A DNA stretch of 64,000 nucleotides from Pectobacterium araliae (lineage in GTDB: Bacteria; Pseudomonadota; Gammaproteobacteria; Enterobacterales; Enterobacteriaceae): contig NZ_AP028908.1 in NCBI RefSeq assembly GCF_037076465.1, positions 1,054,001 to 1,118,000 of the forward strand. The letters run 5' to 3'. This document shows, one piece after another, positions 36,895 through 50,400 of this stretch. Within the stretch, counting starts at the first letter, position 1. Each line of letters opens with the position of its first letter. Both the position numbers and the translations under genes were made by a program. The notes below the pieces were generated by a model. It saw only the letters and a list, made by a program, of their open reading frames with translations. It had not been told where the DNA came from and did not search any database.

Positions 36895-38325
36895 TTACAG
36901 CGACGGTAGCGTCTCGCCACTGGCTTGATAACGTTCAATACCCAGCATATCCAGCAGATTATCGACGGCCGCGGCGTAGTTAACCGCCGCCTCCCAGCCG
37001 TCGTATAACGCGCCGATGCGTGAGGTTTCGGCCTGCAACACATCTTGTTCAACGCTGAGCAGGTCGTTCAGGCTACGTTTGCTGAGCTTGTATTCATCCT
37101 GATAAACGTTGCGGGTGTAGGTCGCGCTGGTAATTTGCTGCTGGCTGGCTTTTTCACGCCGCTGCGCACCGATGAGATCGGCGTAAGCCGTTGCCGCTTT
37201 CTGATTCATATCCAGTTTTGCCGCTTCGACTTCGGCCTGTGCGGCTTCTCGCGTGCCTGACGCGGCATCAACGCGTGCGCTAACGGCACCGCCCTGATAA
37301 AGCGGAGCTTCAACAACCAGCTGTAGCTGGTCATCCCAGTAATTACGTCGGTCAGTTTCATAGCGGGTACGACCTGCCTGCACGGCGATAGTGGGAAAGT
37401 GTTGCGCTTCAGCCTGACGAATACGGTGGCGCGAGGCTTCCTGTTTGGACTGAGCGCTCAGCACCGTATTACTCTGCTGATAGGGGAGCGCTTTGAGGGT
37501 AATCTTTTGTTGCAGCAACGCCCGTGGTAGATCGGGCAAGGTGGCGGGGATCACGCCGGTCAACACGCTAAGCTGTGCCAGCGAGGAACGCTCCAGCGCA
37601 CGATATTGTTCCAGCGTCGCCCTCATGCCCGCGATACGGGTTTCCGCTTGCAGAATGTCGGATTGCGTACTGAGACCCGCTTCAGAACGGAGCGTCGCAA
37701 TATCTTTTACCTGACTGAGTGACGTGATATTGCGCTCTGCCGCCTGATTCAGTTCCTGATAGCGTTTGATTTTCAGGTAGGTAAGCAGGGTTTGCTGGCC
37801 GACCGTGGTCATGACACCGTAGAGCTGGTAGCGATAGGCATCGGACAGGCTGTGCTGCTCATCAATACTGCCGCCCGTTTTGCCGAAATCATACAGAAGC
37901 TGCTTCAGCGTGATGCCCGCCGTGGAGTTGTTACTCATCGTGCCGCCGCTATCACTTTGATCTGAGCGGCCGACATTGCCGCTCAGGCCGATTTGCGGGA
38001 ACCAGGCGCTTTGCGCCACGCGCAGATCGGCGTCGCCGACGCGAATCTGTGCCGAGGCCTGCGCAATTTGCGGGTTGCGGGCAAAGGCACGGAGAATGGC
38101 CTGTTTGAGATCCAGACTGTTGACCTGTTGTTCTGTCGGTGCGGCGGACCAGTCAAACGCGACGACTTGAGCAAGCGTCGGTAGGGAGTAGACGGTTGCG
38201 AGGCTACCGCAGACCAGCCCGAGCGCCAGCATATAGCGCGGTGTTTGATCGCGTAATGTGTGAGTCAGAAAAGTACGGTGGCGCAGAAAAAGCCTATCCC
38301 TGATAAACAATGGTTTGTGCATCAA
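36895..38325 (-). CDS. TolC-family outer-membrane channel (LapE type)
   Basis: Outer-membrane efflux protein of 476 residues. After an N-terminal signal region ending near PTLAQ (about residue 53, so the extension before it is rather long) come the two OEP repeats, with LDLKQAILRAFARNPQIAQA and VAQSAWFPQIGLSGNVGRSD in the first and TVLSAQSKQEASRHRIRQAE and HFPTIAVQAGRTRYETDRRN in the second, forming the alpha-helical tunnel. It follows the adhesin gene after 131 bp and precedes the ABC exporter by 39 bp. A dedicated TolC copy in the operon means the system does not rely on the housekeeping TolC. Confidence 0.92.
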   Translation of the reverse strand: MMHKPLFIRDRLFLRHRTFLTHTLRDQTPRYMLALGLVCGSLATVYSLPTLAQVVAFDWSAAPTEQQVNSLDLKQAILRAFARNPQIAQASAQIRVGDADLRVAQSAWFPQIGLSGNVGRSDQSDSGGTMSNNSTAGITLKQLLYDFGKTGGSIDEQHSLSDAYRYQLYGVMTTVGQQTLLTYLKIKRYQELNQAAERNITSLSQVKDIATLRSEAGLSTQSDILQAETRIAGMRATLEQYRALERSSLAQLSVLTGVIPATLPDLPRALLQQKITLKALPYQQSNTVLSAQSKQEASRHRIRQAEAQHFPTIAVQAGRTRYETDRRNYWDDQLQLVVEAPLYQGGAVSARVDAASGTREAAQAEVEAAKLDMNQKAATAYADLIGAQRREKASQQQITSATYTRNVYQDEYKLSKRSLNDLLSVEQDVLQAETSRIGALYDGWEAAVNYAAAVDNLLDMLGIERYQASGETLPSL

Positions 38326-38423
38326 TGACCCCTGTTTTCGTTACTCTTTGTTTTCGTTCCTTTCAAAGGGCGGTCAGCCTGTTGGTAACAGTAGTTTTCC
38401 CTAACTGACCTCCTTTCAACATC

Positions 38424-38442
38424 TCCCCCCTTAGCAGGGGGA
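38424..38442 (-). promoter_or_regulatory. GC hairpin between adhesin and TolC-like genes
   Basis: TCCCCC and GGGGGA arms around TTAGCA in the 131-bp gap can form a short stem without a T run. It could reduce read-through from the adhesin gene into the export genes; the effect is a guess. Confidence 0.35.
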
Positions 38443-38456
38443 AGGTGTTAACACCG

Positions 38457-41400
38457 TTACACCATATTGACGAGCAGGCCTTGCTGCACCAGTACATCTC
38501 CCAGGCTGTTGGCGCTATCCAGCGATGAATGGTGGTAGACATCGAAGTGTTGACCATCAATGTCGCGCTGTCCTACCGTGCTCCAGGCACCGTCGCCTGG
38601 GATCAGGTTCACCTTGCTGCCTTCTCCCCCGACGATCAGCAGGTCATCTTCTGGTCGGTCAGTGACGTTCAGAGCACGGTCAAGATCGAATGTGATGCTG
38701 TTGGTGCCGTTTGGGCCTAAATCGAAGATCTCCACGTTGTCGATTTTCAGCCCCAGCGCGGTGAGATCCAGGTTGAGTGAGGTGCCATCGAGATGCAGGG
38801 TATCGATGCCGTCACCGCCGTCGATGTGTGTGAAATCGAGGCTTGAGAGGGTGATAAGGTCATCGCCCTCGCTGCCTGTGATCGCTGTCCCCGTCTGCAC
38901 GCTACCGTCGGCCAGATTGATGACAACGCCGCCGATGGCATACACGCTGTTCTCAACTTCAGTGCTGGCGTGATTGTCGATGGTCCGTGTCTCGCTGAGT
39001 GCAGCTGGCGCGAATGTCGAACTGACAGTAAGCGGTTGCACATTGGCACTTTCCCCAGTGTCGAGTGGTTCACGGGACAGCGAAGCGAGCTGTGCGATGC
39101 TGCTATCGTCAACGTCCAGTGCCATCGCACTCATGAACGGTAATCCAATGACGACGCCAGATGTTAATCCCGCGGAAACCCCAGTGAAGTTACCTGCCTG
39201 ATCGGTGACAGAGGCTTCAACCGCCGTTCCCAACAGCGCGGTCAAAATTGTGCCTACGTTTAAAGCGTTGATACCCAGTAGCGAACTGCTGAAATGCGCG
39301 TTCCACTTGCCATCGGCACCGACAGTACCCTGTAGCGTTTGGCCGAGCAGGGTGACGGTCACCTTGGCACCTTGTTGCACATAGCGCGATGTCCCGCTGA
39401 TGGTCACGCCGTTCGACAGCAGCCCAATAGTGTTGCCAATTAGCGATCCCACCGCATCAATGCCCAATTGCGGTAGCTGGTGGGTTTTCACGATCACATT
39501 GCTGCTGGCGTTATTCGTGTTGCCATAACGGTCTGTGACGGTGATACCGACGGACAAGTTGCCATCAGCGATGTTGAGCAGGTTAGCGCTTGGTACACTG
39601 ATGCTCCAGGTGCCGTTGCTGGCGATAGTGGCGCTGAGCGTGAGTCCACCCACGGTTAGCGTGACGTTACCGCCTGCCGCATTGGTCGTGGTCCCGCTGA
39701 TGAGCTGGTTTATGCCCGCTTCGGCCAGATTCAGGTAACCGTCGCCGCCAAACAGGGAACCGAGGCTGACTGTCGGCAGCGCGTGAACGCCTACACCGAT
39801 CGAAGCCCCCGCGCTGGTCGTTTTGCCTGCTGAGTTGGTTAGAGAGGCACTGAGAGATAGCGTGCCGTCAGTCAGATTGTTGAGATCGAGTGACGGCAGG
39901 TTGACCGACCAGGTTCCGTTGTTTTGCACCACAGCAGAGTAAGTCTTCGTACCCAGAGAAACCTGAATAGTGGAGCCTATCGCGTTGGTACTGGTGCCGC
40001 TGATAACCTGACCCGCTGCGGCTTCGACCGCATTCAGCAGACCGTCACCGCCAAACAGTGGGTTAATCGCAATGGTTGGCAACGCGTTGATAATGACATT
40101 CAAGGCGCTGCTGGCTTCTCCTACGTTACCCGCCGCATCAACCAGACGAACGCCGACGTGAGTGACGCCATCCACAAGGGCTTTCAGGTCGAGGTTTGGT
40201 ACTGGCAGGCTCCAACTGCCGTTTGCACCAACCGTTGCGGTGTAGGTTTTGCTGCCCAGCGTGATGTTGATCGCCGTGCCTGCCGCCACATTGGTCGTGG
40301 TTCCGCTGATGGTTTGTGCACTCAACAGGCTGGAGAGATCCAGCACACCGCCGTTGAACAATGGGTTAAGGGTGATGGTCGGTGGCAGGATGGAAACGTT
40401 GAGACCCGCGCTGATGCTATTACTGTTGCCTGCCGGATCGGTCACCGTCGCGCTGACGGTGAGATTGCCATTAGCCAGACCGGACAGTTGCAGCGGCGTG
40501 ACGCTGGCGCTCCACGAGCCATCATTACCGACGGTGGCGTTTAACGTCAGCGTACCGATGCGTATGACGATGGCCGATCCCGCGGCGGCATTGGTGGTGG
40601 TGCCGCTAATCGTTTGTGTCAGCGCCGCTTCTGCGGCATTGAGGAAGCCATCGCCGCCAAACAGTGAACCAAGGCCAATTGTCGGCAGGGTTTTGGCAAT
40701 GATGTTGATCGCGTTACTCACCGTGCTCGTGTTGCCGGAAGCATTAGTGATGGAAACACCGAGCGTCGCACTGCCATCGACCAACGCACTGAGGTCGGAC
40801 GGTTGCAGCGTCAGGCTGAACGCGCCATTGGCTCCAACGGTTGACTGGAACGTTTTACTGCCGAGAGTCACGGTGACCGGCGATCCTACTGCGGTATTCG
40901 TGACGACACCGCTAATGGTCTGCGCGACCAACGCTTCTGCCGCGTTGAGGAAACCATCGCCACCAAATATCGGATTCAATGTAATCACTGGCTGGGCGAA
41001 ATCGAACTTGATGCCAGCACTGCCAGTGGTGCTATTGCCTACCGTATCTGTCGCAGTAGCGCTCACGGTGAAATCACCGCTGCCCAGCCCTTGCAGAATA
41101 CCTAATACACTTGGGGTGACGGCCGCACTCCATTTGCCATCTACGCCGACGGTGGCCGTGGCGATTTGTGAACCAGAAATGCTGAGCGTAATGGTTCTGC
41201 CTGCCAGACCGGTGGCGGTGCCGCTGAGCGTTTGATTGACCAGCAGGTCGCCCAGATTCAGCAGGCTATCACCAAAGGCTGGGTTGAGCGTAATGCTTGG
41301 CAGATTCTTGATGATGGTTGGAACATTGACGATCTGGCTGGCGGTGTTGCCTGCGTGATCGGTCACTGCAACGCCCAGCGCCAGCGTGCCATCCTGCAAG

Positions 41401-44400
41401 GCTTGCAAATCAAGGGCAGGAACGGACAGACTCCAGGCTCCGCCTGCACCGACGCTAATTCCGGTGTAAATCTTGTTACCCAACGTTACGGCGACCGTTG
41501 CACCAGCAGCGATATTCACATTGCTGACAACGCCGCTGATAACCTGGCTGGTCGCGACATCCGCCGCATTCAGCGCGCCATCTGTAAACGCTACCACGGA
41601 ATCAATGACTGGCAGGGATTTCAGTACGTCAATATTGACCAGTTGATTCTTCACGTTGCCGTGTGAATCGACGATGTCGACATTAACCGCCAGCAGGCCA
41701 TTGGTGAGGCTGGTGAACAGATTTGGGGCAAGCGCGACGCTCCAGGCGCCGTTGGCTCCCACGGTGGCTTCCACCGTACTTCCCAACACGGTGACCTGTA
41801 CTTTTGCACCCAGATAGTCCCCCGTCGCGTGACCGCTGATGACCTGCGTGACCAGTGATTCGGCCAGATTGAGGATGCCATCATTACCGAAGATATCGGT
41901 AATACCCGCGCCGAGCGTCTTGTTCAGTGCTACATCCAGCGTGACATCAAGGTGTGTGCTATTGCCGGAAATATCGGTCAGCGTCACGCCAATGACCTGC
42001 GGTCCGTCGAACAGGTTTTGCAAATTGGCGGACAACACCGGAATCGTCCAGGTTCCGTCAGAGCCGACGGTGGTTGTGCCGACTAACGGCCCTGCGGTTA
42101 GCGTAACGGTGGCACCTATCTCGCCTGTCCCTTTAATCACTCCGCCAGCCAGCGCCTCAGCCAGCGTCAGAATATTGTCATCGAACAACGTCACGCTGAG
42201 CAGTGGAATACCCGTATCAACGGTAACGACCTGCGTATCCGTGGTGGTATTTCCCGCTTTGTCCGCGAGTGTTGCCGTAATGGTGTGGCTGCCATCGCCC
42301 AACTGTGCCAGATCGGCAACGGATACGCTTACACTCCAGGTGCCGTCGGACTGAACTTGAGCGCTGTAGGTTTTGCCATTCAGCACCACGCTGACGAGCT
42401 GTCCGGCCTCCGTGGTGGATGCCGTCCCTGTAATCGTCTGTGCAGTACTGGCTTCCGTACCGTTCAGTACGTTGTTACCTGCAAAAGCCTCGATATCCAG
42501 CGTGGGCGCGATGGTATCGACCAGCACGGTTTTGGTGTCAGTTATTAGCGGTATGGGGAATACGGTGGTTGCCGAGACATTAACACTACCATCGGTCGTG
42601 AAATAGTCGCGGGCGGAAATGGTGATTTCCCAGATGCCATTGTTGTCGGTCGTGATCGCGCCAATAACGGGGGCGCCCCCGATTGATACGGCTATTGCGC
42701 TCATCGGCAGAATGCCAGTCACTCGCCCAGAGATAGTGATATTACCGTTTATCTCGGCGGCGTTGATGATGTCGTCGGTTGCTATTGCGTCGATCACCAT
42801 GGTTGCAGGCGTTTGTGTCAGGTTGACGTCGAACCCCACGTTGGCTTGTGTCGGATTACCCGCTTTATCCGTCGCATCGGCGGTGATGGTGTACGCCGTA
42901 TTCGCCAGAGCTTGCAGCGCAGCAGGAGGGATGCTTACGCTCCAGGTGCCGTCGGCGAGAATTTTTGCCGTGTACTCGACGCTATTCAACTTGACGGTCA
43001 CGTTTTGCCCCACCTCTAACCCGGTGGAGGTGCCACTGACGGTCTGCGTGGTACGGCTTTCCGCATAGTCGAGAGTTTTATCCGCTCCGCCAACGTCGTT
43101 AATCGCCAGAGTCGGTGCGGTTTGCGCGATAGTCGCCTGAGAATTCAGCGTGGTGGTGTTACCTGCGGCATCCGTGGCTGTGATAACGATATTGTGCGTT
43201 CCGTCAGCAAGCAGGCTGAGTTGTGTTGGCGTCAGCGTAGCTGTCCAGACGCCTCCGCTAAGCTGTGTAACGAGTGATTCTCCACCAAACGTCACGGTCA
43301 CGCTCACGGCATCCCCCGCGTTACCACTAAGCGTTCTGCCCAGCAGGGTGCCCGCTTCCGCGATACTCAGGTAGCCGTCGTCAAACGGCGTATTTAAGGT
43401 GATCGCTGGTGGTGTGAAGTCACTGGTAAACGGTATCGGTGTAGCGCCGATATTGCCCGCAGCGTCGGTCGCGGTGACGGTGACGGTATGTTGACCATCG
43501 CTCAGCGAGTTCAACGCATTTTGTGGGAGCGTCACCGACCAGTTACCCGCATTATCCACCGTGCCAGTGTAGCGAATCCCGTTGAGGTCGATCTCCAGTT
43601 TCACGTTTTGCCCATTACCGCTAATCTGGGTGCGACCAGAGAAGGTGAGGGGGGAGGCGGCTTCGGCGCTGCTCAGGATATTGTCGACCCCAAATGGGCT
43701 TACATCGACAAGCGGGGCAGGCAGCGTTTGCGCCGAACTGACATCGACTGAGGTACTGGTATTGCTGTTGCCCACCCAGTCGGTGACGGTGACGCTAATG
43801 CTGTAATTGCCTTCGGTGAAGAGTGCCAAATCGGCAGGACTCAGCGCTCTGGACCAGCCGCCTAACCCGTCTGCGGTGGCGGTAAAGGTGGTATCTACCT
43901 GCGTGGTTTTGTTGGTCACGGTAATGGTGACGTCCTGACCTGCGCTGCTAATACCGGTTTTACCCGTTAAGGTCTGGATGGCCTGAATTTCAGTAGTGTT
44001 AAGGATGCCGTCGCCAAATGGCAGATCCAGCGTTGCCACCGGCAGGGTGGTGGTCAGCACATTTGCCGTAGCCGCAGTCGTGCTGGTGTTGCCCGCCGTG
44101 TCGGTCACAGTGACAGTGAAATTCACCGTGCCATCCGGTAAGTCGATCAGCGTCTGGCGATCCAACGATAATGACCAACTGCCGTCGGCGTTCACCGTGG
44201 CAGGGAGGCTTGTGCCGTTAATGCTGACCGCCACGGTTTGCCCTGCATTGCTGGTGAGCCCGGTTTGCCCGGATAGCGTGGCGCCCGGCTGCGCATCGGC
44301 CAGACTCAGTTTGCCATCGCCGAACGGGGTATCCAGCGTAGCGACAGGCACGCCCACAATCACGCTGATGAACGTGTCGCTGCCTGTTCCTGTATTGCCT

Positions 44401-47400
44401 GCGTGATCAGTCACGGTCACGTTGATCGTGTGTGTGCCATCGCCGAATGCAGACAAGTCGGCGGCGGGCAGTATGACACTCCACTGGCCGTTTGCCGTTA
44501 CCGTTGCGTTGTAGGTGGTGGTTATCGTGCCGTTGGTGATCGAGACAGACACGCTCTGACCAGGATCGAGTAGACCCGTAGTCCCTGTCAGCAGTTGATC
44601 CGTTGTGCTTTCTGTCTGGTTTAGCACCCCGTCAACAAACGGTGGGGTGATACTGATGGAGAAATTGGTGTGGATGACGACATCCAACGTTCCGCCCGCG
44701 CTGCCAGTATTGCCTGCGCTATCGGTTACCGTCGCACTGACCTGCACGTTGCCATCCGCCAGAATAGTAAGCGCATTGGCTGGAATGGTGGCACTCCACA
44801 AGCCGCCTGCAAGCGTGATACCCGTTACGGTGTAAGCCCCTATCGTGACCTGAATCGCTGTCCCGACGGGCAGATGGGTATAACTACCGCCGATCGTCGT
44901 TTCTGTCGCCAGTTCTGCGCTAGTGAGAACATTGTTGTCATAGAGTGCATTCAGCGTCAGCGTTGGAAGCGCCTGTGTTTTTAGCGTGATATCGATACTG
45001 ATGGCGCTGGCATTGCCTGCACCATCGGTTACTCTGGCTGCCAGCGTTTTCACACCGTCACCCAGTGCCAGCAGGTCGTTCGCCGCAATGGCGATTTGCC
45101 AGATACCGTTGCTGTCGGCTACTGCACTATAAACGGCCGTACCGACTTTAATGGTGACTTGAAGACCGGCTTCGGCTTTGCCGCTTAGCGGTAGCCCAGC
45201 CAGCGCATCGGCTAAACCGATATCGCTGGAATCAACCAGCATATCGATGGACAGCAGCGGTGGAAGGGTATCGACCGTAAACGGATGCGTCGCTGTGGCC
45301 GGATTTTGTGCGAGGTCACTGACGGTTGCCGTCACATTCTGACTGCCTTGCGGCAGATTTTGCACATCACTGGCGGGAACCGTCGTGCTCCAGCTACCGT
45401 CAGCGCCAACGGTCGCCAGATACGTTTTGCTATTCAGCGTCACCGTGAGGTGCTGTCCTGCTGAAACATTCGTCGTTGAACCGGAGATGAGCAGATCGGA
45501 TTGGCTATCCTGCGCGTTGATGACATCATCGTCAGATAGCGTCGCAATGGTGATACCAGGCAGGTTGGCGACATCGGTGATGACGGTAATCGAGTGGGTG
45601 GTTGAACCCAGGTTGCCGCTCACGTCGGTTACGCTGGCGCTCACGGTTTGCTTGCCGCCAGGTACATTGCCGACATCCGTGGCGGGAACCGTTGTGCTCC
45701 AACTGCCATCTGCTCCCACGGTGGCGAGGTAGGTTTGGTCGTTGAAGGTGATAGTGACCTGCTGGCCCTGCTCGACATTCTGGCTGCTACCGCTGATGGT
45801 TAACGGTTGGCTCGATTCGGCCAGGTTGAGGTAGTCATCGGTTGAGAGCGTGGCTATCGTCAGGGTTGGTGCTTGGGCTGGATCGGTATCCAGCGTAATC
45901 GAATGGCTGACGGTGCCGGTATTGCCTGCGGCATCGGTCAAGGTGGCGGTGATGGCCGTGATGCCGTTCGGCATGTTTTGCAGGTCGCCTGCCGGGACGG
46001 TAACACTCCAGGTGCCATCGGCCTGTGCCAGTCCCTGATAGATTTGCCCATTGATGGTGACGTTGACAATCACGGGGTGACCGCTGTCGTTGACGGGGGA
46101 TGTCCCTGTGATTTGCAGCGGTAGCAGGCTTTCCGCGATGTTGATGATATCGTCGACGCCAACCGGATTGATGGTCAACACCGGCGGGGTTAAATCCACG
46201 AATGCGCTGCCCTGAACGGTGGAAGTATTGCCTGCTGCATCAGTAACAGTAACGGAAATGTTGAGTATGCCGTCTGGTTGCGTCGTCAGCATGGCGGATG
46301 GCAGTTGAAGACTCCAGTTGCCGTTACCGTCAACCGTACCAGAATAAACTGTGCTGCCAATGGTGATGCTGACAGTTTGACCCGAACCACGCAGACCGGT
46401 GGTACCAGAAAGTGTCTGTCCTGCCTGTGCGTCACTCAGATTCAGGTAGCCGTCGCTGAATGGCATATGCAGCGATGCCACCGGTGGGTTATTGATACTG
46501 ACACCTAACTGCTGAGTACCCGACAGCGCATTACCTGCCTGATCGACGGCGGTGACATGCACCGTAATGACACCATCGCCCAGCGCTTTCAGGTCGATGG
46601 AGGGAATACCCGCACTCCAGGTCCCGTCTGGTTGCACCTGTGCCGTATAGGTTTTTCCGTTCAATATGACGTTGACATCGGTACCCGGTGCTACGTTGAC
46701 GGCACCGCCGCTAATCGTAATGCCGTTGCCCGCTTCCTGCACATTCAGCTGGTTATCCCCGGTGATTGGCGCAATAGACAGCCCGCTCGCATTCGTATTA
46801 ATCGTGACGGTACTGCTGGACGTCGCGGTATTGCCGGAGACATCATTCACGTTAACGGTAATGGTCTGGCTGCCGTTAACCAGCAACGCCATATCGGTAT
46901 CCGAGATCGTGGTGCTCCAGTTCCCATTCGACAGAACCTGTGCGGTATACGCTTTGCCATTGAAGCTAATCGTCACCGTCTGGCCTTGCTCTACGTTTTT
47001 ACTGGTGCCACTGAGTATTTGGCTGACTCGCGCTTCTGCACCGTCAATAATGTTGTTGCCCGCAAAAGTACCAATGACGATGACCGGTGCGTTGAGCGGG
47101 CTGGCATCGACGCCAATAGTTTGCGTGGTCGTGGTGGTATTGCCCGCGATATCGGTCAGACGTGTCACGATGCTGTAACTGCCATCGGACAAGTTACTCA
47201 AATCGGCAGAGGGAATACTGATGCTCCAGGTGCCGTCATTGCCGACGATACCGCTGTAAGTTTTGCCGTTCAGCGTGGCGGTCACGGTTTGCCCCGCGCT
47301 GGACGGTGAGGCCGTACCGGTTAACGGCTGATTGCTCAGTACTTCGGTACTATTCAGAATGTTGTCGGTAGCAAAACTGGCCGTCGTTAAGGTAGGCGGT

Positions 47401-50400
47401 GTGCGTGCCACGGTAACATTGCTGGTTAAGGTACTGCTGTTTCCGGCTGCGTCGCTGACGCTAACCTGCAAAGCAGCGGCGCCGTTCGGCAGGTTTTGCA
47501 GGCCGTTCACAGGCAGAGAAATCGTCCAGTTACCCGCCGTATCAACGATCCCAGTGTATGTCACACCGCCGAGTGTGGCGGTGACGGTTTGCCCTGGTGA
47601 GGCGATACCCGTGGTGCCGCTGAGCGTTTGAATAACGCTCGCTTCTGCGGCATTGAGTATGCCGTCGCTGAACGGGGTGTTCAGCGTCAGCGTCGGGTTA
47701 CTGTGGGTGAACACATCAATGGTACGGCTACCGCTTAACACATTCCCGGTATTGTCTACCGTCGTTACGGTCAGGGTTGAGGTGCCATCGGCCAGTGCGC
47801 TGACATCCGCTGAAGACACGCTGATGCTCCACGTACCGTTTGACTGTATCACGCCATCGTAGCTTTTCCCGTTTAGCATGATCGTGACGGTGGTGCCCGC
47901 TGCGACGTTCTGGCTACTGCCGTTGACGGTGAGGGCTTGCGCGGCTTCGACCTGATTCAGTTTGTCATCGCCCGCGATGGTATCGATGGCAATGCCGCTC
48001 AACGCGGTATTCACCGTAATCGTCTGGCTGAGTGTTGCCGGGTTACCGCTGACGTCGTTGACGCCAATCGTGACGATATGCGTGCCTTGTGCCAGATGAA
48101 GGAGATCGACAGACGGCACGCTGACGCGCCATTGGCCGTCGCTGCCAACCGTTGTGATGTAGGTATTGTCACCGAGTGTCACGGTAACGCGCTGTCCCGC
48201 CTCGACATTCAGGCTGCTACCGCTGATGACTTGCGCGACGTTGATTTCACCGCCATCGATGATGTTGTTGAGTGCGATGGCGTTGATGGTGAGCAGCGGC
48301 AGGTTGGCAGGGTTAGCATCCAGCGTTAATGATCCGGTGCTGGTCGTGCTGTTGCCTGATGCACTTGTCAATGTTGCCGTCACGGTGTAATTACCGTCAG
48401 CCAAAGCCTGGAGATCGGCGGTGGGAATCGTCGTACTCCAACTGCCGTCAACCTGAATTTGCGCCTGATAATTTTTATTGTTGATCGTGACAATGACGGT
48501 GCGTCCGGCATCCGCCTGTAGTGCATTACCGGAGATCACCTGATCGTTCAGGCTCTCGGCGGCGTTGATGATGCCGTCGCTGGTCAGCGGTTTCAGCGTC
48601 AAAAGGGGACTAACCCTATCGACGGTAATATCACGAGTGCTTTCTATGCTGTTGCCTGCGGTATCCGTCGCCTCTACGCGGATGGTTTGTACACCGGTTA
48701 GCAGAGATTGCAGGTCGGTGGCAGGGAGTGTCGTACTCCAGTTACCCTGGCTATCCACGGTAGCCGTATAGGTTTTGCCGTTCAGCGTGACGATGACGCT
48801 TTGACCTCCTCCGCTGATTCCGGTTTTCCCTGTCAGGTTCTGCCCGCTGGTCGATTCAATGATGTTGAGTATTCCATCACCAAAAGGCGGGTCAATGGTG
48901 GGCTGTGGCAGGTTATTAATATGGATATCAATATTGCGGCTGACGGTCACCGGCACATCGCCGGGGTTGGCGACGCTAGCGGTAATGGTTGCGGTGCCAT
49001 CCGGTAAGGCGAGCAGGTCACTGCTGTCGATCGCGACGGTCCAACTGCCGTTCGCGGCAATCGTACCACTATAGGTCTTGCCATTAAGCGTAACGGTAAC
49101 GCTTTCTCCCGGTGTGACGTTGGCCGTAGAACCCGAGATGGTTAGCGGCTGTGAGGCTTCGAGGCGATTGAGCTGATTATCAAGTGCGACAATACTGATG
49201 GAGATACTGTCATTGCTAATATCCACATCGGACCAGATTTCATGGTTTCCTTCATTACCGGCTATATCGGTGACTTGTGCAGAGATGGAGACCGTCCCCT
49301 CGCTGAGTTCAGCCATATGCTCAGCCGGAATTTCCACACTCCACTTTCCGTCGTTCTGGATGGTGGCGAAGTAGAATTTACTGTTGAGAACAATGGTGGC
49401 GACCTGACCCGTTTCCACATTGTCACTGGTTCCCGTCAGCCACTGGCTGACTTTGAGATCTGCCGCACTAATGGCGTTATTCTCATCAACAAACGCGTTA
49501 ACGAAGATTGTCGGCTGGAACGCCGGATCGGCGCTGAGCGTAATGGACTTCTCGACGCTAGTGGTATTCCCGACGGAATCGGTTAGCGAAGCAGATAGCG
49601 TGTAGCTGCCATCGGCCATGCCGCGCAACGCGGCCGTCGGTAAATTGATGCTCCAGTTGCCATTGTTGCCAACAACGCCAGTGTAGAACTGCCCATCAAA
49701 AGCGATCACGACGGTGCGACCCACTTCGCTGAGTGAGGCGGTGCCGTTAACAGATTGATTACTTTGTGATTCCACTAGATTAATGGTGTCATCACCTGCA
49801 ATCGTACCGATAGTCAGGGTCGGGGCGGTTAAATCGGTATGGCTGACAAACGTATGGCCTGCCTGATTGCCTGCGGCATCCTGTGCGGTGACCCGCAGCG
49901 TGTTGTCACCTTCTGGTAGCTGCTGGAGGTCGGCCGCAGGCACGGTGACTTTCCAGTTACCTGCGGTATCTACAGTTCCCGTGTAAGATTTCCCGCCGAG
50001 GGACACGACGACACTCTGTCCTGCGCCGCTGATGCCCGTATGGCCAGTAATCGTCTGGCTGACCAATGCCTCTGTGCCGTTTAGGGAACCGTTGCCGAAC
50101 GGGGTATCAATCGTCGGTTGAGGCAGGGTATGAATATGCACGCCGAGCGTATGAGCGTCTGTTACAGGAGCGCTTCCCGCCACATTCACGCTGGCGGTGA
50201 CCGTCGCATTACCATCTGACAGGAGTTGGAGATCGGCGCTAGGGATTTGCAGCGTCCAACTGCCGTCAACGGCCACGGTGGTGGTATAATTTTTCCCGTT
50301 CAGCGTCACCGTCACCGTCTGTCCCGCAGGAACATTGGCGGTGTTGCCGCTGATCGCCAGCGGCTGGAGCGATTCTGCCTGGTTTAACAGGTTATCGCTG

